In this document: in pieces, positions 37,111-46,986 of the stretch
Layout: every line of letters begins with the position of its first letter
Numbering within the stretch: the first letter of the stretch is position 1
Assembly (NCBI RefSeq): GCF_006459125.1
Contig: NZ_CP041070.1
Location: 2,046,001 to 2,110,000, forward strand
DNA from: Halarcobacter anaerophilus
GTDB lineage: Bacteria; Campylobacterota; Campylobacteria; Campylobacterales; Arcobacteraceae
Direction: 5' to 3'
DNA length: 64,000 bases
The notes under the pieces: generated by a model
What the model was told of the DNA's origin: nothing
Database searches by the model: none
The model's input: the letters and a program-made list of their open reading frames with translations, nothing else
Made by a program: the position numbers and the translations under genes

Positions 37111-38021
37111 TATTTATTTCTCTTATATAACTCTTTATAGAATTTTTTCCAACGTTTATGTTGCCAAAACCAAAGTTCAGGTTTATCTTTTATCTGTTTT
37201 TCTATTAAATCAGCTTGCATTTGAGTAAGCTCCTTGATTTTATCTTCTGTTTTAAATTCAGTTTTAGAAGGGTCTATCATTTTACCCACTTTTAAAGTAT
37301 AATCTCTAAAATCATTCATAACACAAAAGATAGGAATAATAACAGCATCTAACTTTAAAGCCAATCTTGAAGTAGAATCAGTAGCCATTGCTTTTTTACC
37401 GAAAAACTTAATTTCAACTCCGTTTTTTATATTTTGATCTATTACCAAAGCCACTGCTTTTTTCTCTTTAAAAGCTTTTAACATCCCCTTAGCGGCAACT
37501 TTTTTTTCAAGCATTGTAATATTATTTCTATCTCTAGCTTCTATATACATGTTGTTCATATAAGGATTATCCATCTTTCTGTTTACTACTGCTAATTTCC
37601 CGTATTTTAAAGCAACATAAGGAAGAGCTAATTCCCAACCGCCGTAGTGAGCAGTTATATATATAATTTTTCTTTTACTCTTAATTGCTTCTAAAATAAC
37701 CTCTTCATTTTCAACTTTCCCTTTTTTTAGAAGCTGCTCTTTTGAAATAGACTGATTTTCTACAAATTCATACAAATTAAAAACTAAAGATTTATATGAA
37801 TTAAAAATAATCTTCTCTTTCTCTTCATTTGAAAGAGAATCTCCAAAAGCTAAGTCTAAATTTACTTTTGCTATATGTTTATGTTCTTTATTATATTTAT
37901 ATGCTAATTTTGCAACTAAAATAAGAATTTTTTTTGAAATATTTTTGGGAGTATAAGAAATTATATATTTAAAAATATTGTATAGAGTGTAATTAAGATA
38001 GTCCCTTATCTTTCTTATCAT
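37110..38021 (-). CDS. lpxL: Lipid A lauroyl acyltransferase
   Basis: 303 residues. An N-terminal membrane-binding helix is followed by IIYITAHYGGWELALPYVALKY (H-x4-E/D motif of the HtrB family) and AVALVIDQNIKNGVEIKFFGKKA. The C-terminus, ELWFWQHKRWKKFYKEL, is the typical ELWFW-H-R-W end. It adds a secondary acyl chain to Kdo2-lipid A on the cytoplasmic leaflet. It overlaps the end of waaC by 29 bases; AAGGA lies 7 bases before the ATG inside waaC. The order waaC-lpxL is the standard Campylobacterota core-locus border. Confidence 0.94.
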   Translation of the reverse strand: MIRKIRDYLNYTLYNIFKYIISYTPKNISKKILILVAKLAYKYNKEHKHIAKVNLDLAFGDSLSNEEKEKIIFNSYKSLVFNLYEFVENQSISKEQLLKKGKVENEEVILEAIKSKRKIIYITAHYGGWELALPYVALKYGKLAVVNRKMDNPYMNNMYIEARDRNNITMLEKKVAAKGMLKAFKEKKAVALVIDQNIKNGVEIKFFGKKAMATDSTSRLALKLDAVIIPIFCVMNDFRDYTLKVGKMIDPSKTEFKTEDKIKELTQMQADLIEKQIKDKPELWFWQHKRWKKFYKELYKRNK

Positions 38022-39012
38022 TAAGAAGTTCCTTCGCTATTTTTACTATATCTTCTTCATTGATATCATTTATTGAAAAATCTTCTTTTTTTAGTTTAAG
38101 AGGATTTACTTTTGATTTTGATTCAATGATTTTGTTTATATTAGTTATATAAGTGTTTCTTTTTCCTGGCGTACATCCAAAAATTGTAATTGAAGGGACA
38201 TTTAAGGCCCATGCCATATGTGTGGGTCCCGTATCGTTTCCTATTACTAAATCCATTTTTGAGACTAAAAATTTTAAATCATTTAAATTTAGTTTAGGCA
38301 GAACTTTTGAGTTAGAATTTGAGCTTATAAATTCTGCACTCTCTTTTTCTTCATTACTTCCCCAAGCAATTAAAACATTTTCATCTAATATATTTGATAT
38401 TTTAGCGAATTTCTCTTTAGAGTAAATTTTCGAGTCCCAACTAGCTCCGATTATTAATAATATATTCTTTTTATCTTTTGATAGAAATTTTTCAATATCT
38501 TCACTGTTTTGGTTAAAAAACAAAAAAGGTTTTTTTTCTAAAATCTCTTTTTTCGTATATGAAATATTTAAAGGTGTTAAAATAACATCCAAATTTCTTT
38601 CAATAACGTTTTTACAGTAATCAGAACTTATTCTTCTTTTATATAAATAAGAAGAGACTCCTTCTCTTGTAGAGGTTCTATCGAAACCTGCTATATCTTT
38701 TCCAAGAAGTCTTGATACTATTGCAGATTTTGCCAATCCTTGTGCATCGATTACCAAATCATAACTGTTTTTAGAGTAAGTTCTTACTTTAGTAACTTCT
38801 GTTGGTAACTTTTTTTTATCATTTTTTAATGCTTTTAAATTTAAAGTATAAATATTATCTATATCAGGATTATTTTGTAAAACAGGTGCAAAGACCTCTT
38901 CTACAAACCAATCAATTTTTATATCAGGATTACTCTTTTTTATAAATTGCAAGGCTAGCATGGCATGGATAATATCACCCATGGCAGAGAGTTTTACGAT
39001 AGCTATTTTCAT
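37993..39012 (-). CDS. waaC: ADP-heptose:LPS heptosyltransferase I
   Basis: 339 residues, GT9. KIAIVKLSAMGDIIHAMLALQFIKK is the WaaC opening. IDAQGLAKSAIVSRLLGKDIAGFDR in the N-domain and VIGNDTGPTHMAWALNVPSITIFGCTPGKRN in the C-domain are diagnostic of the first heptosyltransferase. It adds heptose to Kdo on the cytoplasmic face. It overlaps ppx/gppA by four bases and lpxL by 29. Complete and unremarkable. Confidence 0.95.
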   Translation of the reverse strand: MKIAIVKLSAMGDIIHAMLALQFIKKSNPDIKIDWFVEEVFAPVLQNNPDIDNIYTLNLKALKNDKKKLPTEVTKVRTYSKNSYDLVIDAQGLAKSAIVSRLLGKDIAGFDRTSTREGVSSYLYKRRISSDYCKNVIERNLDVILTPLNISYTKKEILEKKPFLFFNQNSEDIEKFLSKDKKNILLIIGASWDSKIYSKEKFAKISNILDENVLIAWGSNEEKESAEFISSNSNSKVLPKLNLNDLKFLVSKMDLVIGNDTGPTHMAWALNVPSITIFGCTPGKRNTYITNINKIIESKSKVNPLKLKKEDFSINDINEEDIVKIAKELLNDKKDKGLS

Positions 39013-40481
39013 GAATAAATTTTAACCTTTAAACCCTTTGGTATCTCTAACTTGTCAATATCATTTTCAATCATAAATATAGGTCTGTCCAAACAGACTC
39101 TTAATTTATTGTTTTTTAAATTATATTTTACATTCGGCATGGACATATCTTGATTAATCATCAAATTCAATGATATCATAAAAGATAACCACTGCATAAC
39201 TTCAAAATCAGGCAAAAGCTGTTCATACTCTTTTAAATCTTTTCTTTTAGGCAAAGATTTTTTAGAGAATTTGATAATATGTGCAACAGTTACTCTTGAA
39301 GAGTGAAGAAAATCATAATTCAAGCCGTTTAAGATAAAATCAAAAGTATTATCATTTGACTTGTAAAAATTTAGCACTGTTCCTATTGAATGAAGTTTTG
39401 AAGCTATAACCAACAGCTGCCTATATTTTTCATTTAAATTATGCAAAGGTGCTAACACATCAAAAATAGCTTTTGCATTACGTCCGAAATATGAACTCTG
39501 TTTTGGATCTATTTCAAATCTGTCAAGCATACTTCTAACACTTACATTAAAGTTTGCAGGAAAAATTCCATTTGAATTTCTTAAAAGATCATCTAAATAA
39601 ATCCCCTCTCTAACCCCTGCACCTGAGGTAATCACTCTTTTTATTTGCAACTCTTCTAAAATTGTTTTAAAAATAAATGTTCCCTCTTTTATCGTATCGA
39701 CTCTCTCTTTTTTTACACCCAATGATTTTAAGCTTAAACAATCTTTTGCTTCTAAAATCGCATCGTAAATATACATATTCAAATCAGTGCTGTAATTAAA
39801 GCCGTGTAAAATATCAAGAGGATAAGAGTTCTTAGCCATAATAATTCTACTTAAAGCTCTTATTGTTCCACCTATACCTACAATAGTATTGGGAATTTCA
39901 TAACCGCAATGTAGAACCTCTTCAAGTTTTTCCAAAATATATCTTTTAGCTGCTTCAAAATCGTTTTTTTTGAAAAAAAGCTCATTTATTCTGACTGTTC
40001 CTATATTTAATGAAATACACTTTTCTATTTTTCTATTTTTTACAAAAGCAAATTCCGTAGAACCTCCACCTATATCAACTGTTACAAATTCATTGTCATG
40101 AAGTAGATTTAAGGCTGCTACTCCACCGTAATATGCCTCTTTTACTCCATCAATAACTTTTATGCTTAATCCCAATTCATTTTTTACTTTTTGTAAAAAA
40201 ACTTTTGCATTGGGAGCATCCCTTAATGCAGAGGTTGCTACACATATTATTTTTCTGGATTTGAGTGCTTTGGAGATATTTAAAAAAGATTGCAAAGAGT
40301 TAAATGCTCTTTGCATAGGAGCTTCTTGAAGGTTACCATTATTTTCATAGCAACCTTCTGAGATTTTAACACGACTTCGCGTCTCGTTAATCAAGTTAAA
40401 AGCAAACCTACTGCTTTTTTCCAAAACAACCATTCGCATTGAGTTTGACCCAATGTCTATAATAGTTGTTATCTTGGCCAT
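39009..40481 (-). CDS. Ppx/GppA-family exopolyphosphatase / pppGpp phosphatase
   Basis: 490 residues. IDIGSNSMRMVVLEKS (phosphate-1 loop) and VTVDIGGGSTEFAFVK (phosphate-2 loop) of the ASKHA fold are intact; IVGIGGTIRALSR and the C-terminal HD-like helical region follow. The family hydrolyses polyphosphate or pppGpp in the cytoplasm. In related genomes the gene often sits at the waaC border. It starts one base past the ferredoxin stop on the same strand, so the ferredoxin is first in this operon. Confidence 0.9.
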   Translation of the reverse strand: MAKITTIIDIGSNSMRMVVLEKSSRFAFNLINETRSRVKISEGCYENNGNLQEAPMQRAFNSLQSFLNISKALKSRKIICVATSALRDAPNAKVFLQKVKNELGLSIKVIDGVKEAYYGGVAALNLLHDNEFVTVDIGGGSTEFAFVKNRKIEKCISLNIGTVRINELFFKKNDFEAAKRYILEKLEEVLHCGYEIPNTIVGIGGTIRALSRIIMAKNSYPLDILHGFNYSTDLNMYIYDAILEAKDCLSLKSLGVKKERVDTIKEGTFIFKTILEELQIKRVITSGAGVREGIYLDDLLRNSNGIFPANFNVSVRSMLDRFEIDPKQSSYFGRNAKAIFDVLAPLHNLNEKYRQLLVIASKLHSIGTVLNFYKSNDNTFDFILNGLNYDFLHSSRVTVAHIIKFSKKSLPKRKDLKEYEQLLPDFEVMQWLSFMISLNLMINQDMSMPNVKYNLKNNKLRVCLDRPIFMIENDIDKLEIPKGLKVKIYS

Positions 40482-40482
40482 A

Positions 40483-40737
<255 letters not shown>

Positions 40738-40956
40738 CTACCTTTTCCCTAACTAAAATATTCTGTTGGAGTTATAACCTAAATATCTTTAACTTTTTCT
40801 TTAAGTAGTATAAAAAAACAATCTTTTTTAGTCACAATTAAGAATTTATGAATTTAAAATACAAAAGGTTACTAAAATATACAAATTTGAAAAGTAAATA
40901 AGGAGAAAAAAAGGAGCATAAAATGGATTTTAAAATCCATTTTATACTTAAAAAAA
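40738..40956. other. Intergenic gap between gltD and the ferredoxin gene
   Basis: 219 bases with no gene. It holds the gltD terminator palindrome at 40918-40945 and presumably the ferredoxin promoter on the minus strand close to 40738. I see no clear -35/-10 pair. Confidence 0.5.
40918..40945 (-). terminator. 28-bp perfect palindrome, terminator of gltBD
   Basis: Positions 40918-40945 read identically on both strands (half-site ATAAAATGGATTTT). On the minus strand, 11 bases after the gltD stop, it is followed within a few bases by TTTTTTT, as expected for a rho-independent terminator. Confidence 0.72.
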
Positions 40957-42330
40957 TTATGAGATAACTTTGATTATCTCTTTTGCCGCTTCTCTTCCGT
41001 CAACAGCAGCAGTAACAGCTAAATGGGCACCTCTTTGGCAATCTCCACCTGCATATACTTTTTTATTTGAAGTTTGATAGTTGTTTGTTACTATTCCACC
41101 CCAAGAGTTAAGTTCAACATTTAGTTGACTTAAGAATTTTGGAGCTTCAGGAGAGAATCCAAGAGCAAAAATAATAACATCTGCTTCTTCTACAAACTCA
41201 CTTCCTTCAATTATTTTAACTCTTTGTCTTCCACTTTCATCGGCTTGGCTTAAAGTTGTTTCTAAAAGCTCAATTCCGACTGCTTTATCACCCTCTTTGA
41301 TGATTTTATTAGGACTTACATTGAAAATAAACTCTACACCCTCTTCTTTTGAGTTTACAACCTCTTTTTTTGATCCGGGCATATTTGCTTCATCTCTTCT
41401 GTAAAGACATTTTACCGTTGAAGCACCTTCTCTAACTGATGATCTTACGCAGTCCATTGCAGTATCACCACCACCTATTACAACAACTCTTTTATTTTTT
41501 ACATCAATAAAATCACTGTTTTTCTTACCTAGGTTTCTTTTTTGAATTCCTGTTAAAAACTGCATTGCAAGGTAAGCATTTGAAGCATCTTCACCTTGAA
41601 TTTTAGGAAGTCTACCCTCTTTTGCTCCAATTCCAAGATAAATAGCATCAAACTCTTTTTCAAGAGATTCAACACTTTTATCTTTTCCTATTTCACAATT
41701 TAAATGCAGTTTCATTCCTGCTTCAAGCAACCAGTTGATTCTTCTGTCAACAGTTGTTTTATCAAGTTTAAATCCAGGAATACCGTACATTAAAAGTCCA
41801 CCGGCTCTATCTTCTCTTTCAAACATTTCAACTTCGATACCACGTCTAAGAAGAAAAGTTGCAGCAGAAATTCCAGATGGTCCAGAACCTACAACTGCTA
41901 CTTTTTTACCTGAAGTTAAAGGTGCAAACTTCGGTTTTAAACCGTTTTCAAAAGCTCTTTCATTTAGGTGTGTTTCAATCGCACCGATTGATATGGCACC
42001 GTGTCCTGTATTAAGTGAACATGCACCTTCGCAAAGTTTATCTTGTGGACAAATTCTTCCTAAAATTTCAGGGAAAGGAGATGTCTCATTTGATAAAGCA
42101 AAAGCTAAATCCATATTTTTTTCTGCCGTTTGTTTCAACCAAGCAGGAATAAAGTTATGAAGAGGACAACCTGTATGACAATATGGATCACCACATTGCA
42201 TACATCTGTCTGCTTGTTCTCTTGCTCTGTGTTTTCCAAATATTTGATACACTTCACCGTAATCTTTTAATCTTTGTAAAACATCTCTTTTTTCAGGGTT
42301 TATTCTCTCAAATTTTGTAAAATTTAACAT
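40957..42330 (-). CDS. gltD: Glutamate synthase small subunit
   Basis: 457 residues. An N-terminal Fe-S region has CMQCGDPYCHTGCPLHNFIP and GRICPQDKLCEGACSL. The FAD site is VAVVGSGPSGISAATFLLRRG, and the NADPH site is VVVIGGGDTAMDCVRSSVREG with CLYRRDEANMPGS. C-terminal ALGFSPEAP and YAGGDCQRGAHLAVTA complete the flavin domain. It moves electrons from NADPH to the GltB subunit for glutamate synthesis from glutamine and 2-oxoglutarate. It follows gltB by 4 bases. Confidence 0.96.
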   Translation of the reverse strand: MLNFTKFERINPEKRDVLQRLKDYGEVYQIFGKHRAREQADRCMQCGDPYCHTGCPLHNFIPAWLKQTAEKNMDLAFALSNETSPFPEILGRICPQDKLCEGACSLNTGHGAISIGAIETHLNERAFENGLKPKFAPLTSGKKVAVVGSGPSGISAATFLLRRGIEVEMFEREDRAGGLLMYGIPGFKLDKTTVDRRINWLLEAGMKLHLNCEIGKDKSVESLEKEFDAIYLGIGAKEGRLPKIQGEDASNAYLAMQFLTGIQKRNLGKKNSDFIDVKNKRVVVIGGGDTAMDCVRSSVREGASTVKCLYRRDEANMPGSKKEVVNSKEEGVEFIFNVSPNKIIKEGDKAVGIELLETTLSQADESGRQRVKIIEGSEFVEEADVIIFALGFSPEAPKFLSQLNVELNSWGGIVTNNYQTSNKKVYAGGDCQRGAHLAVTAAVDGREAAKEIIKVIS

Positions 42331-42334
42331 CTTC

Positions 42335-45300
42335 TTAATCTCCCTCCTCTGGATTAAGCGGTAAAACTGTCATATTTTTAGGTTTTACCAACCAGAAGTC
42401 TCTTATCTCTGCTCTAAAGTTTTCTAAAATTGATTCTGCTCTTGATGATTCTGTTTCATTTAGATAATCCATTAATAATCTTTTTAAATAGAGTCTCTCT
42501 CTTTCCGTGTCATCCGTATCAATTCTAACTGCCTCAATCAACTCTTGGTTCATTTTATCAACAAAATGTTTTTCAGGATCGTAAACAAATGATAATCCGC
42601 CTGTCATACCTGCACCGAAGTTAACCCCTGTATTTCCTAAAATAACAACAATTCCACCTGTCATATATTCACAAGCATTATCACCTGTTCCTTCAACAAC
42701 AGCCGTACATCCCGAGTTTCTAACTGCAAATCTTTCACCTACAGCTGCTCTTACATAAAGTTTTCCGCCTGTTGCTCCATAAAGACAAGTATTACCTGCT
42801 CCTGCAAATTCAGGACCTTGATGAAGCGTATTTACGATAATTTTTCCACCGTTCATACCTTTACCCACATAGTCATTTGCCGCACCTTCTAAATAAAGGT
42901 TCATCCCTTTAGATAAAAATGCGCCGAAAGATTGACCTGCAATACCTTTTAAGAAGATATTTATTGAACCGTCAGGAAGTCCGCCATCTCCATAATATTT
43001 TGCAATTTCACCTGAAATTAACGTACCGAAAGATCTGTTTAAGTTACAGATATTTTCTTTAACTTTTATAGGTGCAGTCGGTTTTTCTATAGTTCTATGA
43101 ACTTTTTTAAGAAGTTCTTTTTCAAATTTGTTTTTATCGAAAGGTTCATTTTTCTCTTTTTGACATGTATCAAAACCTTCGATTCTTCTTAAGATATTTT
43201 GAAAATCAAATTTTTTGGCAAAATCATCATCAATTACTTTTAATAAATCACTTCTTCCAATAATTTCTCCCAAAGATTTATATCCTAGTTTTGCAAGAAT
43301 ATTTCTAACATCTTCAGCTAAAAATGTAAAATAAGAGATAAGTCTTTCAACTGTACCGTTAAAGAATTCTCTTAAATCTTCATCTTGTGTTGCAACACCT
43401 ACAGAACATTTATTTGTATGACAAATTCTTAAAATTTTACATCCTAAAAGTGTTAAAGAAGCTGTACCGAAAGCATATGATTCTGCTCCAAGCATCGCAG
43501 CTTTTACAACATCAAGACCTGTTTTTAACCCACCGTCTGTTTGAACATGAACAGACTCTCTTAAATGGTTTGCTTTTAAAGCATTATGAGCTTCAGAAAG
43601 TCCCATTTCCCATGGATTACCCGTATGTTTAATAGAAGTAAGAGGAGCAGCACCGGTACCACCGTCAGCCCCTGAAATTACGATTCTATCTGCATAAGCT
43701 TTTGCAACACCTGCTGCAATTGTTCCTACACCTATTGTAGATACAAGTTTAACTGTGATTTTAGCTTCAGGATTAATCTGTTTTAAGTCAAAGATCAATT
43801 GTGCCAAATCTTCAATTGAATAAATATCATGGTGTGGAGGAGGTGAAATAAGAGTTACACCTTCAACCGTATGTCTAAGTGAAGCAATAAGGGCAGTAAC
43901 TTTATGTCCCGGAAGTTGACCTCCCTCACCTGGTTTTGCACCTTGTGCCACTTTGATTTGAATCTCTTGCGCACTTCTTAAATATCCAGGAGTTACACCG
44001 AATCTTCCTGAAGCAACTTGTTTGATTTTTGAGTTTTTAAGAGTCCCGAATCTTTTTGGATCTTCTCCACCTTCACCTGAGTTACTCATTCCGCCTATTG
44101 TATTCATAGCCATTGCCAAAGCTTCATGAGCTTCAGGAGAGATTGAACCGCAAGACATTGCTGCTGTCGCAAATCTTTTAAAGATATCCTCTTTTGATTC
44201 GACTTGGCTTACATCAATTGCTTCTTTATCTGAATTAAATTCAAAGAAGTCTCTGATAAATTTTTTATCTCTGTTTTCTACAAGCTCTTTTAATTTGTTG
44301 AAATCAGAAATATCTTCTTTGTTTTTTGCAAGTTTATTATGCATTGCATTTGTTGTAGCAGGACCGTAATCATGGTATTCACCACCCTCTAAATATTTAT
44401 AATATCCACCTAGATTTAATGGGAACATATGTTTATTGTCAAAATATGCGTTGAAGTGTTGTTTTTCTATTCTATCTTCAATATCTTTATATGTAAGCCC
44501 TGCTAAATCAGAATGTGATCCAGTAAAACACTCGTTTATGATTTCATCACTTAATCCGATAATATCAAATAATCTTGAGTTTCTATATGATGCAACCGTA
44601 GAAATACCCATTTTAGACATAATTTTAAGAAGACCTGCATTTAATGCTTTTTGAGTATTTTTAAGAACTCTTTGCATTTTATATCTAGATACATCTTTTC
44701 TTTCATATAAAGCAACTACTGAAGAGTAAAGCATATATGGATAAATAGCAGTAGCTCCGTATCCGATTAATACTGCTGCCATATGAGGATCATAAACTTC
44801 TCCTGATACTGCAACAACAGATGCACTGTGTCTAATACCCTCTTCTAAAAGTTTTTCATTTATAAATCCTACTGCCATTGCCATAGGAATTATTTTTACA
44901 CCTTTATTTACATCTCTGTCATCTAAAATTACAACAGAAACTTTATCCTCTTTTACTGCTTTAATTACATAAGAAGCCAATTGTTCTAAAGCTGCTTTTA
45001 AATCATTTTTAAATGTTGTAGAGAATACTCTGTTTTTGTAATATTCATCATATCTTGGAGAGTCTATATCCCCAAAAGATGTTAATACGTCAAACTTCTC
45101 TTTCATCATAATCGGACTTGCAACTTTTAATCTTTTTGCAAATTCCGGTCTTTCTGCTAAGACATTATGGATATGACCGAAGCCTGTCTCCAAAGACATT
45201 ACTATTTTTTCTCTGTATGGATCAATTGGAGGATTTGTAACTTGTGCAAATTTTTGTCTAAAAAAGTCTGTAAAGTTTCTATCTACTTGAGAGAAACAGG

Positions 45301-46774
45301 CTAAAGGAGTATCATCACCCATAGAACCTACGGGCTCTTTCCCGTCTTTTGCCATTGGTCCTATCATTTGATCTAATACTTCATACGTAATATTGAAATA
45401 TTTTTGTCTTTTTTCCAAATCATCGAATTTGTAATCTTCAATATCAATAAAAGATTCATCAATATACTCTTGAAGATATTCCATATCTCCGTTCAACCAT
45501 TTACTGTAATTTTGTGAAGATTTTAGGTAATCATTGATATCGTCTTCTTTTAAAACTTTTCCGTGTTTTAAGTCGATACCCATCATTTGTCCGGATTGTA
45601 ATCTTCCTCTTTCAACAATGATTTCTTCATCTAAACTTACCGTACCGTATTCAGAAGTAATATAGATTTTATGATCTTTTGTAATAATATATTTTGCAGG
45701 TCTTAAACCGTTTCTGTCAGTCAAACATCCAAGATGTCTACCGTCAGTTAAAGATACAGCCGCAGGACCGTCCCAAGCTTCCATTGCAGTTGATGTATAT
45801 TCATAAAATGCTCTTAATTCAGGATCCATATGAGGTGCATTTTGCCAAGGTGCAGGAACCATACTTCTTGCAGCTTTAAAGAAATCAACCCCGTTTACAA
45901 TCAAAAATTCAAACATATTATCCAATGATGCCGAGTCAGACCCGCCGTCTTGCAAAATAGGAAGAATTCTTTCTATCTCTTCTTTTGTAAAAACTTCTGA
46001 TTCTACTTGTTCTGATTTAATTTGAACATTTACTCTGTTTGCTTCAACCGAGTTAATTTCACCGTTATGGGCAATTGATCTAAACGGTTGAGCCAATCTC
46101 CATTGCGGCAATGTATTTGTAGAAAATCTTTGATGAAACACAGCAAAAGAGATTTTGAAATCTTCGTCTCTTAAATCAATATAAAAATGTTTAATATGCG
46201 TCGGCATAATTAGCCCTTTATAGGCTATTACCTTAGATGAAAACGTTGGAATATAAAAATCATCTTTGTTAGCTAATTTGTGTTCACACTCTTTTCTTGT
46301 TAAATAAAGCATTGCATCAAATCTTTTTAGACTCATTAAAGCATTTGCACTTACAAATACTTGAATAATATGAGGTAAAGTCTCTAATGCTTGTTGCCCT
46401 AAAGCATCTGTTTCAACAGGCACTTCCCTTGTTAACAATACTTTTAAATCATTCTCTTCACACTGTAATTTGAATGTCTCAATATCTTCTAAATCTCTGG
46501 CAAAAATCATAGCTACAGCATATTTTTCAGGTAAATCAATACCTTTTTCCGAAGCTATTTTTCTCATAAATTTATCCGGCATAGATAGCAATAACCCTGA
46601 ACCGTCTCCTGTTTTACCATCTGCTGCAACCGCACCCCTGTGCATCATTCGCTCTAGCGATGTTACGGCATCTTCTAAATTCTCATGACTTGGTCTGTTT
46701 TTTAAGTCAGCAATAAGACCAAACCCACAATTATCTTTAAAAGAAGTAAGTAAATCTAAATTACATCCCATCAT
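42335..46774 (-). CDS. gltB: Glutamate synthase large subunit
   Basis: 1479 residues, normal length. NCGFGLIADLKNRPSH places the class-II amidotransferase Cys at residue 16, exposed after removal of a 15-residue propeptide. HQRFSTNT and AHNGEINS continue that domain. SGEGGEDPKRFG, KPGEGGQLPGHKV, SGADGGTGAAPL and a GCKILRICHTNKC cluster are the FMN and 3Fe-4S parts. The C-terminal beta-helix repeats (GANDYVGKGMNGGKI, GCTAVVEGTGDNACEYM) are present. Cytoplasmic. Divergent from dctP across 200 bases. Confidence 0.97.
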   Translation of the reverse strand: MMGCNLDLLTSFKDNCGFGLIADLKNRPSHENLEDAVTSLERMMHRGAVAADGKTGDGSGLLLSMPDKFMRKIASEKGIDLPEKYAVAMIFARDLEDIETFKLQCEENDLKVLLTREVPVETDALGQQALETLPHIIQVFVSANALMSLKRFDAMLYLTRKECEHKLANKDDFYIPTFSSKVIAYKGLIMPTHIKHFYIDLRDEDFKISFAVFHQRFSTNTLPQWRLAQPFRSIAHNGEINSVEANRVNVQIKSEQVESEVFTKEEIERILPILQDGGSDSASLDNMFEFLIVNGVDFFKAARSMVPAPWQNAPHMDPELRAFYEYTSTAMEAWDGPAAVSLTDGRHLGCLTDRNGLRPAKYIITKDHKIYITSEYGTVSLDEEIIVERGRLQSGQMMGIDLKHGKVLKEDDINDYLKSSQNYSKWLNGDMEYLQEYIDESFIDIEDYKFDDLEKRQKYFNITYEVLDQMIGPMAKDGKEPVGSMGDDTPLACFSQVDRNFTDFFRQKFAQVTNPPIDPYREKIVMSLETGFGHIHNVLAERPEFAKRLKVASPIMMKEKFDVLTSFGDIDSPRYDEYYKNRVFSTTFKNDLKAALEQLASYVIKAVKEDKVSVVILDDRDVNKGVKIIPMAMAVGFINEKLLEEGIRHSASVVAVSGEVYDPHMAAVLIGYGATAIYPYMLYSSVVALYERKDVSRYKMQRVLKNTQKALNAGLLKIMSKMGISTVASYRNSRLFDIIGLSDEIINECFTGSHSDLAGLTYKDIEDRIEKQHFNAYFDNKHMFPLNLGGYYKYLEGGEYHDYGPATTNAMHNKLAKNKEDISDFNKLKELVENRDKKFIRDFFEFNSDKEAIDVSQVESKEDIFKRFATAAMSCGSISPEAHEALAMAMNTIGGMSNSGEGGEDPKRFGTLKNSKIKQVASGRFGVTPGYLRSAQEIQIKVAQGAKPGEGGQLPGHKVTALIASLRHTVEGVTLISPPPHHDIYSIEDLAQLIFDLKQINPEAKITVKLVSTIGVGTIAAGVAKAYADRIVISGADGGTGAAPLTSIKHTGNPWEMGLSEAHNALKANHLRESVHVQTDGGLKTGLDVVKAAMLGAESYAFGTASLTLLGCKILRICHTNKCSVGVATQDEDLREFFNGTVERLISYFTFLAEDVRNILAKLGYKSLGEIIGRSDLLKVIDDDFAKKFDFQNILRRIEGFDTCQKEKNEPFDKNKFEKELLKKVHRTIEKPTAPIKVKENICNLNRSFGTLISGEIAKYYGDGGLPDGSINIFLKGIAGQSFGAFLSKGMNLYLEGAANDYVGKGMNGGKIIVNTLHQGPEFAGAGNTCLYGATGGKLYVRAAVGERFAVRNSGCTAVVEGTGDNACEYMTGGIVVILGNTGVNFGAGMTGGLSFVYDPEKHFVDKMNQELIEAVRIDTDDTERERLYLKRLLMDYLNETESSRAESILENFRAEIRDFWLVKPKNMTVLPLNPEEGD

Positions 46775-46813
46775 TATCCTTTATAGTATCTTTATATTCC
46801 AAAAAAGTGGACG

Positions 46814-46819
46814 ATTATA
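46814..46819 (-). promoter_or_regulatory. -10 box of gltBD
   Basis: TATAAT on the minus strand in GAGTATAATCG, about 40 bases before the gltB ATG. AAAGGAT is the ribosome site. No good -35 is visible, as is usual for this phylum. Confidence 0.55.
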
Positions 46820-46923
46820 CTCTTATTTTGTTTAAACGCTGGTTAAGATTTTTTTAAAGGATTTTCGCAAAATTCTATTTTTTATACAAAAAAAGACTTG
46901 ATTTTTCTATTTTTTTTACTTTG

Positions 46924-46955
46924 TACATAACTTTTACACAATTTTTGATTATACT
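46924..46955 (+). promoter_or_regulatory. dctP promoter with 11-bp-period direct repeat
   Basis: TACATAA (46924-46930) and TACACAA (46935-46941) are direct repeats with an 11-base period. Eight bases on lies the -10 box TATACT (46950-46955). The same layout occurs before the second dctP gene. OmpR-family regulators bind such tandem half-sites over the -35 region; the regulator is not identified. Confidence 0.6.
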
Positions 46956-46986
46956 CTTTTTCTAACTGATATAAGGAGTGAAAATA

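Noticed and set aside
41735-42160. 141-codon plus-strand frame inside gltD
   Set aside because: Fully antisense to conserved flavin and Fe-S motifs of gltD; no independent coding evidence.
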